DNA of 64,000 nucleotides from Owenia fusiformis (lineage: Eukaryota; Annelida; Polychaeta; Sabellida; Oweniidae), in NCBI GenBank assembly GCA_903813345.2, contig CAIIXF020000009.1, forward strand, positions 6,566,030-6,630,029, given 5' to 3'. This document shows positions 23,837 through 37,060 of the stretch, in pieces. The notes beneath the pieces are model-generated. The model was not told the origin of the DNA. It did no database searches and saw nothing but the letters and a program-made list of their open reading frames with translations. Each line of letters starts with the position of its first letter. Within the stretch, counting starts at the first letter, position 1. The position numbers and the translations under genes are program-made.

Positions 23837-26800
23837 ATGGCAAATATAAAAGATGTTGAATTTCTCAGGTAATTTTCTAATTTTATGCTTCTTTGAAAAA
23901 TTAAAAATGTTATCTCAAAATATAAATTAAAAATAAGTAGTTAAATGAAATAATTAATGTAACTTCCCTTACTAATAGGAAAAAGGGTAATTTCATATCA
24001 ATCAACGTCTTTTGTGTGGTTTTAGGACGATTCGATTTCTTAGGAACTGGCCTCTTGATAAGCTGATTGATGGTGATCCAAATGTCTGCACGTGCAAGCA
24101 TTTTAAGTATGATAGTAACTATAAAACACATTTTAAAGGGAAAATGCTACTTCTGCCATACACAGCGAGTACAAAATTTAGCATCGAGACAATACCAACC
24201 ATACAATATCGTACTTTTACATATTCTTTGTTGCATAGTAACTATACAATTTCTATTAAACTTTCGAGATTATCTTACTAAATAGTAAAATAATGCTACT
24301 CATATTAAGAGTGAATTTCTTCTTATAACATGTAAAATATGTGCAGTCCTGATCATGAAAAAACATATAAAGCTTATACTGTAGTCATTGTATTTTTATA
24401 TTCGACCTTTGTTTTTTAGAAGTGGCAAGGTGCTTGTGAAGGACAGTAGTCTTTCAGACTGGATATATGTAGTCAAATCAGTAAGTATACATAACATATA
24501 TACACCTTAAGTTCAATGTTTTGAACAAGAGAATAAATATCCAAGAAGGAGTATAAGAAATTGTTACCTTAAACATTCAATACCTTAGTTTGGGATATTT
24601 GGAGTTTGCTTTCTTTATGACCAGTTATACAGTTATACAGTTTGATGTGTTTTTTCTGTTTTGGAAGACATTAGTCTTCCCCTTTGGCACGTATCCACAT
24701 ATTTATTCGCTGAATTTGTATACTTATAATATATCATTTATGTACACCGACGGTATAATTGTTCTTATATATTCTATTTACAGGGAAGCCTTTCCATTTA
24801 CAAACAACTAAAGATCGACAGCCTTTCCGGACCTAATATTCCTTCTATTCACACAATCCAGAACACAACCAAGCGAACAAAAAGAAGCAATATGAGACAC
24901 AACGAAGCAAACCATATATCTACAAAACAAATGGTCCCAAAATATAGTAAAAGATCGCTAGATAATATGATTCATAAGACTGCGCACACATCAGAAGAAA
25001 ACCTCAACATTAAACTACGCGAACCATTGCCAACAATATTCAAACACACATATGAAGTAGATGAATACCTGGTTAGTGCTTTTAAAACCCTTTTGGTATA
25101 TGTACCAAATAGATAGATATTAATTCACACACAGCATGCATCAAAATATGTATTAACCATTATTATCATTCTCACAATTAACGCGTAAACAATCATACTT
25201 AATATTAATATATTTATATTAATGCTAAATAATATTGGTTATGACAGATCTAATAAAAAAGCATACTGTTTATACACGATTTATAATTTTCAGAGTAAGA
25301 GGCTCCCGGGATATCATAATCCTGATGATCGACTTGGAGTTATAAACTATGACACAATAATAAAACATCACAAAGCCAATGTTATACTTCCTCCAATAAA
25401 CCAGCACGAAGAACCAATGGATCATACGTCAGAACTTTCTAATGATGTTAAGCCACTTATCTTGCCAAGGAGAGCCAGTATTTTTCCAAATACGGTCGAC
25501 AAACTGGGGACATCACCGCCTAAGACAAAAACAACAATGGATGATAATCACGGTGTGAGTTTGTTTGAATATAGAAATCAATCATAGATTAACAGGAATC
25601 TATATTTTTAAACAAAACTCAACGAAAACACAAACTATTTTTATAATCTAGTTTTATGACGAAGAGAGCTAGAATATGAATTTTAGAATTTATCGAGTCT
25701 AATTTTTTTTACTCCAGGCTTTCCGTGTAACATCCCTTCAAAGAGAACGGAGGCAGGGAATTAACAGAACAGATTACGAGAAAAAGAAGCACCCACCATT
25801 CATCATGACATTGCCAAATATCACGGAGCTTGCTGAAGATAATGTTGAAGAAGACGAACTCCAACTAGACGACAGCGGTGATATGGTTCAAAATTTTACA
25901 AACAATGACAAACCAGTATTGATACCATCGCAGTACATTAGGGTGGGCATACTAGAGAAAGGGCAATATTTTGTAAGCATATTTTACACATGTTCTTAAG
26001 CTATATGCTAAGTAACTGAATTACGACTGAACATCTATGATAGTTTTATACTATTTCTAAGAATTTCTGATGATTTATTTCTTATGCTATGCAGGGTGTA
26101 ACTGATATCATATTTGAGAATCAACCCCAGTTTAGTCTAGTCAGTAATGGTGCAGACTGCCTTATGATATCAAAACGATTCTACTTGAGATATGCTGATG
26201 ATGATATCATGGAGGAGCTGAGAATGCTGGTAAATAGTTTTGATAAAAGGAATAACAACTACTTTACTTTACAATATTCAAGAAGATTTATAAAGCGACA
26301 TTAAGATTCAATGAATTCATAGACTCATTTTTTGTCCAATCTATGACTGGCAAAATATAAAGATGACAGATTAAAGGAAGTAGAAGGGATCAAGAGTGCA
26401 AAAACTTTCCCAATTTAATTTTTCTGAAAAAATAATTGAGATATCTGATCAAAACTAAAAGCTCAAAATTTTGTAGTTTCCATGCAAAAATTTTCAAAAT
26501 TAGGAAAGCTATCCTGAAATGAAGTGAGAACTGTTGGACCTCCTGGAATGCCTAGAGCATAAAATATAGTATTATTTTGTGACAGATTTTTCGAAACTTG
26601 TTCTAAACTCGTCACTGTCGATTCCACCCACTCCTTTTAATCAAGATGTATACAGAAATATAATGTGAAAATGTGGATAATTCTAAAAAATATTTAACAA
26701 GGTATCGATTTAAATTTTTGCAGGAAATCCCATTCCCTTCAGAAAAGGAAATGAGGGAAAGTCTCCAGAAACATAAGAGCTGGAAATCACACACAAAAAG

Positions 26801-26891
26801 AACAATAGGCACAATTATACAGAGACATCAACAGAGCAAACATTTACGAAAACAGAACATAGGTTATTCACCTAGGATACCCAAGTTATAG
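23837..26891 (+). CDS. CNBD2-like cyclic nucleotide-binding-fold protein
   Basis: Eight exons: 23837-23868, 24026-24106, 24420-24480, 24784-25071, 25294-25554, 25718-25972, 26095-26229 and 26724-26891. All phases close, giving 426 aa. The first half of a cyclic nucleotide-binding beta roll is seen as FKSGKVLVKDSSLSDWIYVV, then SGSLSIYKQL. A basic and polar insert of roughly 200 residues follows. The fold then resumes with RVGILEKGQYFGVTDIIFE and LVSNGADCLMISK, and a tail IPFPSEKEMRESLQ. This pattern matches vertebrate CNBD2, a testis-linked protein. The phosphate-binding cassette (normally FGE...R-A) reads FGV...SLV, so ligand binding is doubtful. The ATG at 23837 is the first in-frame start, but more 5' exons may exist. 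Confidence 0.75.
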
Positions 26892-27242
26892 GATAATGCT
26901 CCAACCCGCTTTGTTGGACACATGCATACAGTTCAATCAACAATATTTTACATTCTTTTAGAGAAAAATTAGCATTTCATATTGAATGTGTAAAATGAAT
27001 TGACAAATTCTTTTCCAATATCGGCCTTTGTTTTTTCTTTTCCGAAGACCCAGTGAAAAAATCCAAGCCTGTATTCGTGCACGAGTTGAGTAAATATCTA
27101 ACACCTTTCTCAATTAATTAATACTTAGCATATTTACACAAGTAGGAAATAAGCAATTGAATACCATCCCCTTTTATCACTTCCATTTAAAAAGAAGAAA
27201 TATTTCTTTAGACTTTCACTAGAATTTTAACAAACAGGAAAA
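26892..27242. other. Spacer between the CNBD2-like gene and astacin gene A
   Basis: AT-rich DNA without reading frames. It should hold the promoter and 5' UTR of the protease gene starting at 27243. No clear TATA box was picked out. Confidence 0.4.
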
Positions 27243-30200
27243 ATGAACACTTTTGAACTGGTTGTGATTTTTTTGTTCATTATTTTGGTACCAAATGCTG
27301 AAACTACGTTCTCTGGGGTAAGTCACATTTACGTTTTTCTATAATTATTAAAGATATGGTAATAAATACATATTCAAAATGAACAACGTTCTCCGATATA
27401 ACAGTGTGTGTTTAATGTATCATTTAGGCTAAATGTAAAGAAGAACAACAAGCAAAAGAGCCAGCGTCGACTAGATCGGATGAATTAGCAGGTCAGTTAT
27501 CAATTTACAGCATGTACAATGCTGTTATATTTTTAAACCATTTTATTTTATCTAGATGAAGTAATAACACATTTAACTTCAGTTTTTCTTAAAATATTGC
27601 ATATAAAAAGGGTTGAAATAGGTATCAGGTAAATGTAAAAGGTAAATGTACCCAATTTCACATTCTAAAGAAAATAAGGTGCTAAATTATGTATCAATAT
27701 CAAAGAAAATTCGATTCCCATTATTTCAAGAGATGTTTAGCTACAGGATATCAATATATTTTCACCAACAAAGATTTTCTTTGTTAAAAATGTATTCCGT
27801 GTAAGGGCTTCACAATGGGTATATTTCAATGATTTTATTGATATGATACAAGGATGCTATACATGAAAATGTGGGAAATTGGATTCTCACTATCATACAC
27901 TGCATATTGAATAAATCAATGTTTCTATCCTTTTCAATTGGTATGTATTGTATTTTGTATTGTATTATATTGTATTGTATTGTATTCGAACCACTTCCAT
28001 ATTGGATCTGGGTAATATGTATACGAAAAGAATTATAATACAAAAATATCACCACATATAACCAAAACATAAATATGCAGAAGTTATTTTTGTAGAGAAA
28101 GAACAACAACAAACAAAAGAACATAAATCTTCACCTCCAGATGAGTTGGAAGGTCAGTAATTGGATGTATTATGCAACAGGTACGATTTGATATATCAAC
28201 TGAAATTAATTCCACCAGGTTCACTTTAAAATCTTGATTGGTAATGCCAACTACATCGATCTGTTTCAGGCAAATATGAGGGGGATATTGATATTTCCGA
28301 AACACCAGACAAGGTAAACTACTTTATTTTTATTTCTACTTTCATGATTATATACATTATTTAGATTGTTAAAAATCAAAACGTTAATAGATTTTCATTT
28401 TCAAAATACAAATTGAAAACATATAAATTGTTTGAGTTATAAACTGATAAAGACAATTCTAAACATAATACGTCGAATAATATTCATGAATAATGTGAAG
28501 GTAGCCTAAAGTACAACTTATATTGTTCTTTGATATGTTTGCAATATATCAATGCAAACTTTGTTTACATATTTATGTTTAGTTCCGTAATGCTATGTTG
28601 AACAAAGATGCAAGGTGGCCAAATGGAGTGGTAACATATTCCATTGTCAGTAGTTACCGTAAGTATTGGAAACTTTATAACACTATACATCTGATTGTAC
28701 ATCGTCCCAACTCGAGTTGGTCATGTTGTTATTGTAATTTCAAAATTACAGTTAACAATGCCTTAATAGTCTAGATGCGAGTAGAAATAATCTTGATTTA
28801 CGTCATTAAAAATCCACAATTCAGTCAAACTGATATCATATTTGGAATCTACATGTAAAATCACACCTAGAAATGTGGTTTTGAAAATAGTTTATCAACT
28901 TTGAAAATTCAATTTTCTTTGAAAATGTGACTTCTAGGTCGAGGAGATTCCCCATAGACCCCATGATATAAAACCACAAAAAGTGAAATATCTTTTCTTG
29001 TGTTGGGCAGATAATATTTTCTTTCACTGGACATATTTTAATTTGTATAACTATCACATACACAAGGGAAATGTGAAAAGTGAACCACTAAAAATGATGA
29101 ATATTCAAGTTTAGGGGAATTTTGTAATACCCTGCCATGTTATTTCCCCCGACTCAGCCACCTGGTGTCGAAATTGGTAACTACCTACTCGCATCTGAGT
29201 AATTGTCAATGATGTTATTTGTAGCAACCTGGGCAGTTGATGTTTTTAAATCTGCCATGAGAGAAATAGAAGCGAACACTAGCTTTAATGGTCAAGAGTG
29301 CATCACATTCAAAGAAAGAACATTTGAGATTGACTATGTAGAACTTGCTCCTATTGGTGGGTATGTTATTTTCTTTTGATTTTTCCATCATGTACACAGT
29401 ACAACCAATTGCAAAATTTTCACTATGTACAATCTACTTAACACTTTAATATATTATTTCTTATTTTTATGATTACGTATATAAAGACAAAGAGGTAGAC
29501 TATAGTAGTAGTTATATTCTCTGTGTCTAGGTGTTACTCTAGGGTTGGGGTGTCTGGTGGGAAGCAACCTCTATCATTGGGAGCTGGGTGTGAAAGGAAG
29601 GGTACAGTCATGCATGAATTGCTACATACGCTAGGGTTCTGGCATGAGCAGAGTAGAGCAGATAGAGATATGTACGTCAAAGTCAACTGGACTAATATAA
29701 GAGATGGTAATGAATAACTTTCTGTTTTAACTTCTCTAAATGCGTACTTACTATTTCTACATTGAAAAGAACATAAACGCAATAATTGAACTGTGATATG
29801 TTTCCCAGGACATTCAGGGAATTTCAACAAGTTCGCCGATACTTCCATAGATCACCAGGACATGCCTTATGATTATGACAGCATAATGCACTACAGCGCA
29901 TATGCATTTGCAAAGGTATGAGTTTTGGAGCTTACAACTTGGACCCTTTCTTATTGTATCGTATAACGCATATAGCCATTTCAAGATATTTTATGAAAAT
30001 GTTTAACAACGATGAAATTTTATGACTGGATCAAGCCAAATGTAACACTGCTTTTCACAATGGCTGCACGTGACTAATATTGTATCGATTGTGGAAAACA
30101 AAAATTAATTATGAAAAGAGAATACAATATATGTATCACTTTTAGTAACTCTAACGTGTTTTCTGATAGAAATAATGTGACTGATGATGATCTTATTGCT

Positions 30201-32053
30201 TTATCCTGATTTATTTATGTCTCATTTCAGGACTATAAATATCCTACAATTATACCTTTGATTGGGAAACCATTCATTGGTCAAAGGTTACATCTTAGTG
30301 ACATTGATATTAACGAAATAAGAAAACTCTACAACTGCCAAGGTAAATTAAACACCCAACTTAGGCATTGCATATGACAAATGCAATACTCGTGATTTTA
30401 GATTGTACTTTCGTCAGATTCATATCACCATCCAATACATAATAGAATTATTGTAAATCAAACACACCAATGCTTTGATATGACGACTGTAGAGACCCAT
30501 TGATGACATTAGAGGTAATTCAAGTGGATTTAGGGTATATTGTATATATGAAGAGCTACACATGCCATATATAGATTAAAAACAAAAACACAAACTATAT
30601 CATTATGTATTTACATAGGGGCTGTGTCAGTTGCCTTCACAACACCAGTGTCAACAACGTTTGTACCTACAACTCAACCTGTTCCAATCGGACCCGGTAA
30701 ATATACATTAACTTGTATATGAAAACATTAAAAACAAATAAAGAAAACATAGATTTTCGACCAATTCATTCAAAACTGTCATCCTGTGGTTTTGAACTAA
30801 TGTATCCCAAGACAAAATATGCAGAACTTATTCTTGTAGATGTACCTCTTAAATGGGAGTGCACATTTGACGAGGGCATGTGTGGGTTAGAAAATGTGAC
30901 GGATTATCTAGAATGGATTCCCAAAAGGGGACCAACCCCTAGTTCAAGGACTGGCCCTACAATGGACCACACATCTGGCAATGGTAAGCCTAATATGAAG
31001 AGTGCATTAAAAAGACGACAACGTATCTATCAAATTTTACAGTTTACTAAAATTGGAAGCATATTTCATCCTTAGATAAAGTTCCACAAAACGTCTGCAT
31101 ATAAACTAAGCTCATAAATGTGTCGTAAGGTGCAACATGTACCCTGCTAATAGTGTTTGGAACCTAATTTCCACCATTTTTGCCAAATTCGAGGTTTCTC
31201 TTTCAGAGTTTCCTCGTGACTTCGCTGTGTACTTTTTGTACAATGCAAACTGATACTTATGTTTTATAGTTCATGAAATAATAAAATTAATGAAAATTTG
31301 GGTTCATTATTACAGGGACTTATGTTTACATAGAGGCTTCCAATCTCTATCAAAAGAAATACAGGATGGTAAAACGTAGATTACGCAAAAGAAACACGTG
31401 CGTTGACTTTTGGTACCACATGTATTCTGAGAATGAGGAGGAATCAGATCATCACGTTGGATACTTAAGATTCTATGCAGAATCGGGAAATACTGAACCA
31501 ACACAGTTGCTTGCATGGGAAAAGACAAGATCTCAGGGAAACAAATGGTTGAATGGGAGATTCACGGTTCGAAAGTCAGACTTATCTAGCAAAAGATGGA
31601 ATGTACGTTGAAAAGACCTGTACATAAATGCAGTTAGTTAAACACATGTCTAGGCTACAGAAGTCACCATTGGCGTCCCTGAAACATCTAACACCCCCCT
31701 AGAATATCAAAATTTCTAATTTAACAACCGATCTGTTTCTAGCACTATCAACTTACTTTGAATAAAGCCTTCTTTAGTTCGGAAATATCAACGAATTATC
31801 TACAAAATGGTCCGAAAAAGAAAATGAGGCTTGTATCGACATTGATATCAAGCAATAAGTCGACAAGTCGTTCTGAAGTTATACCGTTTAATGCTTTCTA
31901 GATTGAGTATAATTGATATAGTTTAGGAAAAATACCAATAATATTTTATGATTGTTTACTTTACAGTTGATTATTGAAGGGGAGACCTTGAGCAGCTTCA
32001 AAAGCGATATTGCAGTAGATGATATAAAAGTATATCGAGGGAAATGTCCATGA
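27243..32053 (+). CDS. Astacin (M12A) metalloprotease with MAM domain, gene A
   Basis: Thirteen exons: 27243-27317, 27428-27491, 28096-28152, 28270-28313, 28583-28658, 29225-29360, 29531-29706, 29809-29915, 30231-30342, 30619-30696, 30840-30983, 31316-31602 and 31967-32053. They total 1443 bases (480 aa). A signal peptide (MNTFELVVIFLFIILVPNA) is followed by a short polar propeptide with YEGDI, the aspartate-switch motif (Asp71) that blocks zinc in the zymogen. The catalytic domain starts near [14 protein letters not shown]. Zinc ligands are His179, His183 and His189 with catalytic Glu180 ([12 protein letters not shown]); the Met-turn is SIMHY (Met236). A Thr/Pro linker (about 283-308) leads to the MAM domain (about 312-478). 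It is a secreted endopeptidase; the target is unknown. Confidence 0.93.
27945..27990. repeat. TATTG pentanucleotide microsatellite
   Basis: About eight imperfect units of TATTG/TGTAT lie in intron 2 of astacin gene A. Confidence 0.75.
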
Positions 32054-32128
32054 CGCATCCTGGATGATTGACCCCATTCAGTTGAAGAACAAACTGCCTT
32101 TCAGTCTGCTTACTGAAGAATGACGTAG

Positions 32129-32134
32129 AATAAA
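32129..32134 (+). promoter_or_regulatory. Polyadenylation signal of astacin gene A
   Basis: AATAAA lies 76 bases after the stop codon of gene A, in the expected orientation. Confidence 0.55.
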
Positions 32135-32482
32135 AATGATGATACATCTATTAATTTCATAATCTGACAATCTAGTCTTTGCTTACAAACACTTAAACTG
32201 GATAAATATACACATTAGTTAAAGTATAAGGGAACAGTGGAGTAGATAATGTGTCGAGAAGTTTCCAATATGACAATGATAAAAAAACAAACACATAGGC
32301 TAAGATAAGGATGGGGACATATATGTAAAGAAACGTATTATAGTGTGATTCGTTCTTTAGATAACTAAATGAAGACTTTCCATACCATTCATACTTCATT
32401 TCAATTAAAATACCTCTTCAATACTCATTATCAATTAGAGAGGTCTTAGAATAGTATTATTAATACTTTACTATAATTATTA

Positions 32483-34105
32483 GACTCCAGATTTTCAATC
32501 TGGAGTCTATTGTTTTTGCCTGTTTTCTTATTCTTCTTCTTTTTTTTCTTCCTCCTAACAGATTTTCTCTCTAACTATAACATCTTACTTAATCCAACCT
32601 ACATGGTTGACTAGGGAATGTATCTGGCTTTCTGGGAAATTAGGTCAAATTTTTATCTAGGTCAAAGGTCAAGAACTAGGTCATGTCCTACATTTTCAAC
32701 ATTCTGACATTTATCTTCCTACATGTTTCATCTAACTCCTTCATCTTACTTTCATCAAATAGCTTAGAAAAAGCCCTTTCATAAGTGTGCCATCAGATTT
32801 TTGATTACTCTTACCGATTTTGAGATATGGCGTCCGGAAAGTAGGTCAGAACAAAAAGTTCTCCAAATTCAACATGTGAGTTATGTAATAGAATAGTGTA
32901 GAATAGTGTAGAATAATCTCAGGAATCCGAATCTGCAAACCAAATTTCAATCCGACTTTCGGTTCGGAAGTTATGGCGTTTTGAAAGCTCAAAATCGCTA
33001 AATTTGGTGCCTATGTTAAGTCAATGGGAAAAAAGATTTTTTCGAAGTGTAAAATACAAGATATAGACTTAGTACAGCTTAACATAATGAATGCTTATAA
33101 AAGAAGGGGACCTCAAAAGCTACATAGCTTCAAAATTTGGACACCAAAATGCCTAGGTCAAAATCTAGGTCAAATTCATAGTTTTTCCTTATTTTTACGA
33201 TTCTGACACTACACTTTAATAATTTACTTCAAAATTTTGTATACAGGTAGCAAAGAGTGTGCTAATAGTGCTAGCTTTTTGCCGTCAGAAAGTATTTTGA
33301 CCCACTTTTGAGATATGGTGTCCGAAAAGTAGGTCAAAATAAAAAGTTCTCCAAATTTAACATATGAGCTATGAATTAAGAGTAGAATTTTCCCAGGAAT
33401 CCGAATCTGCAAACCAACTTTCGATCCGACTACCGGTTCGAAAGTTATGGCGTTTTGAAAGCTCAAAAATCGCTAAATTTGGTGCCCCATGTTATGTTAA
33501 TGAGAAAAAGGATTTTTTTGAAGTGTCAAATACCAGATATAGACTGAGTACAGCTTAATATTCTGAAAGCCTATAAAAGGAGGGGACCTCGAAGGCTATC
33601 TAGCTTTAAAATTTGGACGCAAAAATGCCTAGGTCAAAATCTAGGTCAAATTCATAGTTTTTCCTTATTTTTGCGATTCTGACATTACACCTAAATGATT
33701 TGCTTCCAAATTTTGTAGACAGGTAGCAAAGAGTGTGCTAATAGTGTTAGCCTTTTGCCGTCAGAAAGTATTTTGCCCCATTTTTGAGATATGGTGTCCG
33801 AAATGTAGGTCAAAATAAAAAGTTCTCCTAATTTAACGTATGAGTTATGAATTAAGGGTAGATTTTTCTCAGGAATCAGAATCTTTAAAGCAAATTTCAA
33901 TCCAACTTCTGGTTACATAGTTATTGCAGTTTGAAGTCTCGAAAAGTCGATATGATGATTTCCCCAAGTTAAGCCAATGGGGTCGAAGATAACATTCTTA
34001 AGAGTTGTCTAAATGTCTATATTCTAGCTGACTCAGCTTATTCTGGATGACTCAGCTTACAAGTTCTGGATGACTCAGCTTAAAAAAAGTTTGAAATCTG
34101 GAGTC
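32483..34105. mobile_element. 1.6 kb non-autonomous DNA element with internal repeats
   Basis: The ends GACTCCAGATTT and AAATCTGGAGTC are inverted repeats. TTA lies on each side (32480-32482, 34106-34108), the target-duplication type of PIF/Harbinger elements. The left end adds a hairpin, as GACTCCAG is re-inverted at 32499-32507. Inside, a unit of about 480-490 bp recurs, anchored by GAGATATGGYGTCCG at about 32820, 33310 and 33787. No transposase frame is present. Confidence 0.7.
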
Positions 34106-34108
34106 TTA

Positions 34109-35561
34109 AATTGAACTTGTTCAATTTACATGTCTAGTTATAATTAAGCTTTAAGAAAAGTGATGTTGGGAAATGTAAGATTTCACTTTTCATTCATACA
34201 TCTCTATTTACTCCATATTCTGGAAGGTTCTGTAATTTATATGCAAATAGCCTGATTTAGTTGCATAATGATGACTCGAAATGTTCTTAGTGAATTGGTT
34301 AAAAAATCAATATACTGAATTTTATATACAATAAATCAAATGAAACAATCATAGAATGGTGTGTGTTGATGTTAAGTGTAGTAGATTCACAACCGAGCAA
34401 ATTGCAAACTTCTTTATTAGGGTTCGAAACCACCCTGGCAAAATAAGTAATCATAGACACGATATACGTATTTTGATTTGTGTTAATTTGATAACCATTT
34501 TAGTGGAAGAGACAAACATATCCGTCGTCATTATCTGAATTTAAGAGAATAAGTTTTTCAAAAATTAAAATAAGAATCCGCAAAAGAAAAATGATGTTCA
34601 CCATAAAATGATTGATCACATTACCCACAAATAATTTGGCTTCTGAAAACTTTTTTTTCGATTTGAGGCTATTTGATAGAACATATACTATCCTTAAAAT
34701 TAAGAGGCAACACTGATTTCAAGTTTTTCCTCGATTACATGATGCTGGATTGATTGAGGAATTGAGTTTATTAACATAGGCCTTAGGTAAGCGATGTACC
34801 TTTTGTTCCTTTAACAGACAAAAAGTAAGTTGCGTTATTTACTTAATCGGCCACTTGACGACTCGGTGAATACACTGTTTCATTCTACCCTACATGTATA
34901 TTTGGTCCAATGGAAAGACGATGCTAACGTTTGGAGCAGAGTGTAACCAATTCCTAAATTAATTCTAATGTTTAGCTCATCCTGAAAAGTTGAAAACACC
35001 GTTTGATCTTTTGATTATTGTAAAGCCATTCAATTGAATATATCGAGAGGCTTTGAACCGCTTCAGTTTGTTTGAAACTCATGATATACATGTAGTTAAT
35101 AAAGTGATAATTTTTTAATTAAAAATTCAAGGGGTCTCTTTTTTAGGTTCAAGAATAATAAAACATGAAATTCTGCAAAAGTTTCCAAGTAAGAATTAAA
35201 AAAACATTGTGTATATACAGACGTTTAAGTCAGTAGAGCGAGACAAGAGCGTTTATATGTCCATAATAACTATACCGGCGTATGTATAGAACTTACTGTC
35301 ATTAACAGTGTTTTATAACTTGCAAAATATGAAAAACGAACACCCGTTGACAGAGGGCAACAATAACAATTCGCCCATATGGTATCTTAAATTTAAACAG
35401 GCACACTATAAAAAGAGAAATGACGAGTTTAATCAACCTTCAAAAGATAAAAATTCAAGATTTTGATCATAGTCCATTTACAGAGTATCTAAAAATGTTA
35501 CAGTCTCAAGCTAGCTTTACATAAGCCAGTAAGAGAGGCAAATATTTGTATCTTAACTTAG
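34109..35561. other. Gene-free stretch before the ankyrin gene
   Basis: AT-rich DNA with only short unconvincing frames. It ends in the promoter region of the gene at 35562. No repeat structure stood out. Confidence 0.4.
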
Positions 35562-36152
35562 ATGATGGCGGCAGCAAGTGTATGTTGCTCAAATATATTT
35601 GATGCCGCCACAGAAGGACACGTTCAATGTATCAGACATGCGAGTCAAATGCAAACTGATGTAAACACGAGAGATGAAAACTACAAAACAAGCCTAATCA
35701 TCGCGTGTGCAAAGGGCCATAAGGATTGTATCGAATTACTTATTGAAAAAGGAGCTGACATCAATGCAAAAGACAAAGATGGTTGGAATGCTCTCATTAG
35801 CGCAGCGTCCAAGGGGCATCGGGATTGCGTAGAAATCCTTCTAAAACATTCTGTTTTAGACTTGAATGCTACTCAGAATGATAAATGGAGTGCTATTCTA
35901 TTAGCAGGATGTATGGGTGAAGCAGAATGCATGGAGCTCATCCTTAAATCAGGCGGTGATCCTAATAAAACCGATAGTGATGGTGCTACTGCCTTGATTT
36001 GTGCTGCTAATGAAGGACACTTGGAATGTGTTGAAATTCTCTTACGATACAACGCAGATGCGAGTATCAAGGATAGGGCTAATAAAACAGCAATGGATTA
36101 TGCCAAGGACAAGGGAAACAAGGAGTGTATAGAGTTATTGGGATTAATGTAA
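35562..36152 (+). CDS. Intronless ankyrin-repeat protein, 196 aa
   Basis: A single open frame encodes about six ankyrin repeats. The clearest are TSLIIACAKGHKDCIELLIE, NALISAASKGHRDCVEILL and TALICAANEGHLECVEILLR. There is no signal peptide and no other domain, so it is probably a small intracellular binding protein. The frame opens with two Met codons at 35562. An AATAAA at 36356-36361 could end the transcript. Lack of introns beside intron-rich neighbours suggests a retrocopy origin or a naturally intronless family, as for the ankyrin genes at 45372 and 59798. Its partner is unknown. Confidence 0.85.
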   Translation: MMAAASVCCSNIFDAATEGHVQCIRHASQMQTDVNTRDENYKTSLIIACAKGHKDCIELLIEKGADINAKDKDGWNALISAASKGHRDCVEILLKHSVLDLNATQNDKWSAILLAGCMGEAECMELILKSGGDPNKTDSDGATALICAANEGHLECVEILLRYNADASIKDRANKTAMDYAKDKGNKECIELLGLM

Positions 36153-36644
36153 TAATTGTTTTTCATACGAAATACCCACACGCTTTCAGATAATTAACTG
36201 ACTGTTAATGACTTATATTTGTCAGGAGGACGCTTATAGAAAATTAGACAGCATACTACATTTTTCCCAAGCACAGTTACAGATTTATTAATTAATTTCT
36301 TCATATTTATCTTATAGTAATTTGATTTGGGATGTTTTTGCAAATGGTGATTATAAATAAAAATATTATCTCGAATTTATACAAATTAAAATAATCGTGT
36401 GAATCTTTAGATAATTTATTGGTAGATTGTCATACAATCATAAGATATTTGGAGAAAATCATCAAAGTTTGTCAAACTTTTATGAAAAATCAAATTAGAT
36501 TCATATCATAATGCTTTCAAGCTGCATCGTTTTAATTCACCAACTCAATTCGCACCACCATTTTTATTTCAAGTTCATATATTATAACATTTAATATCAT
36601 ACAATGAAAATTCAATAAGGTTAATCAATTTAACTATTTCATCA

Positions 36645-37060
36645 CCAAATCACATCATAAAGTCACATCACCAAGTCACATCATCAAGTCACATCACAAA
36701 GTCATATCATCAAGTCTCATTACGTCACATCACCAAGTCTCATTATCAAGTCACATCATAAATTCACATCGCAAAGTCACATTATCAAGTCACATTTTAA
36801 TGTCACATCATTTAAATCTCATCAAGTCACATTACGTCACATCACCAAGTCTCATTATCAAGTCACATCATAAATTCACATCACATAGTCACATTATCAA
36901 GTCACATTCAATGTCACATCACCAAATCTCATCAAGTCACATTGCAATGTCACATCATCAAGTCACATTACAATGTCATATCACCAGATCTCATCATCAA
37001 GTTACATCGCCAAGTTACATCACCACGTCACATCATGAAGTCCACCAACAATAAGTCACA
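36645..37060. repeat. Minisatellite of CACATCA-type units
   Basis: About 30 imperfect 13-15 base units of the type TCACATCATCAAG run through this stretch, with local higher-order duplication. The block ATTACGTCACATCACCAAG occurs twice about 110 bases apart. The apparent reading frame over it is a by-product of the repeat. Confidence 0.85.

Noticed and set aside
27243-27491. Reading the astacin propeptides as lacking latency control because no cysteine switch is seen
   Set aside because: Astacins use an aspartate switch; the G-D-I motif is present downstream in both genes.
29534-29848. 104-codon minus-strand frame
   Set aside because: It lies antisense to the astacin active-site exon, which explains the openness.
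35873-36070. Minus-strand frame
   Set aside because: Antisense shadow of the ankyrin gene at 35562.
36800-37054. 84-codon His/Ser-rich plus-strand frame
   Set aside because: It is the translation of the CACATCA minisatellite.
36645-37060. CRISPR-like array
   Set aside because: Units are contiguous imperfect repeats without unique spacers, in a eukaryotic sequence.
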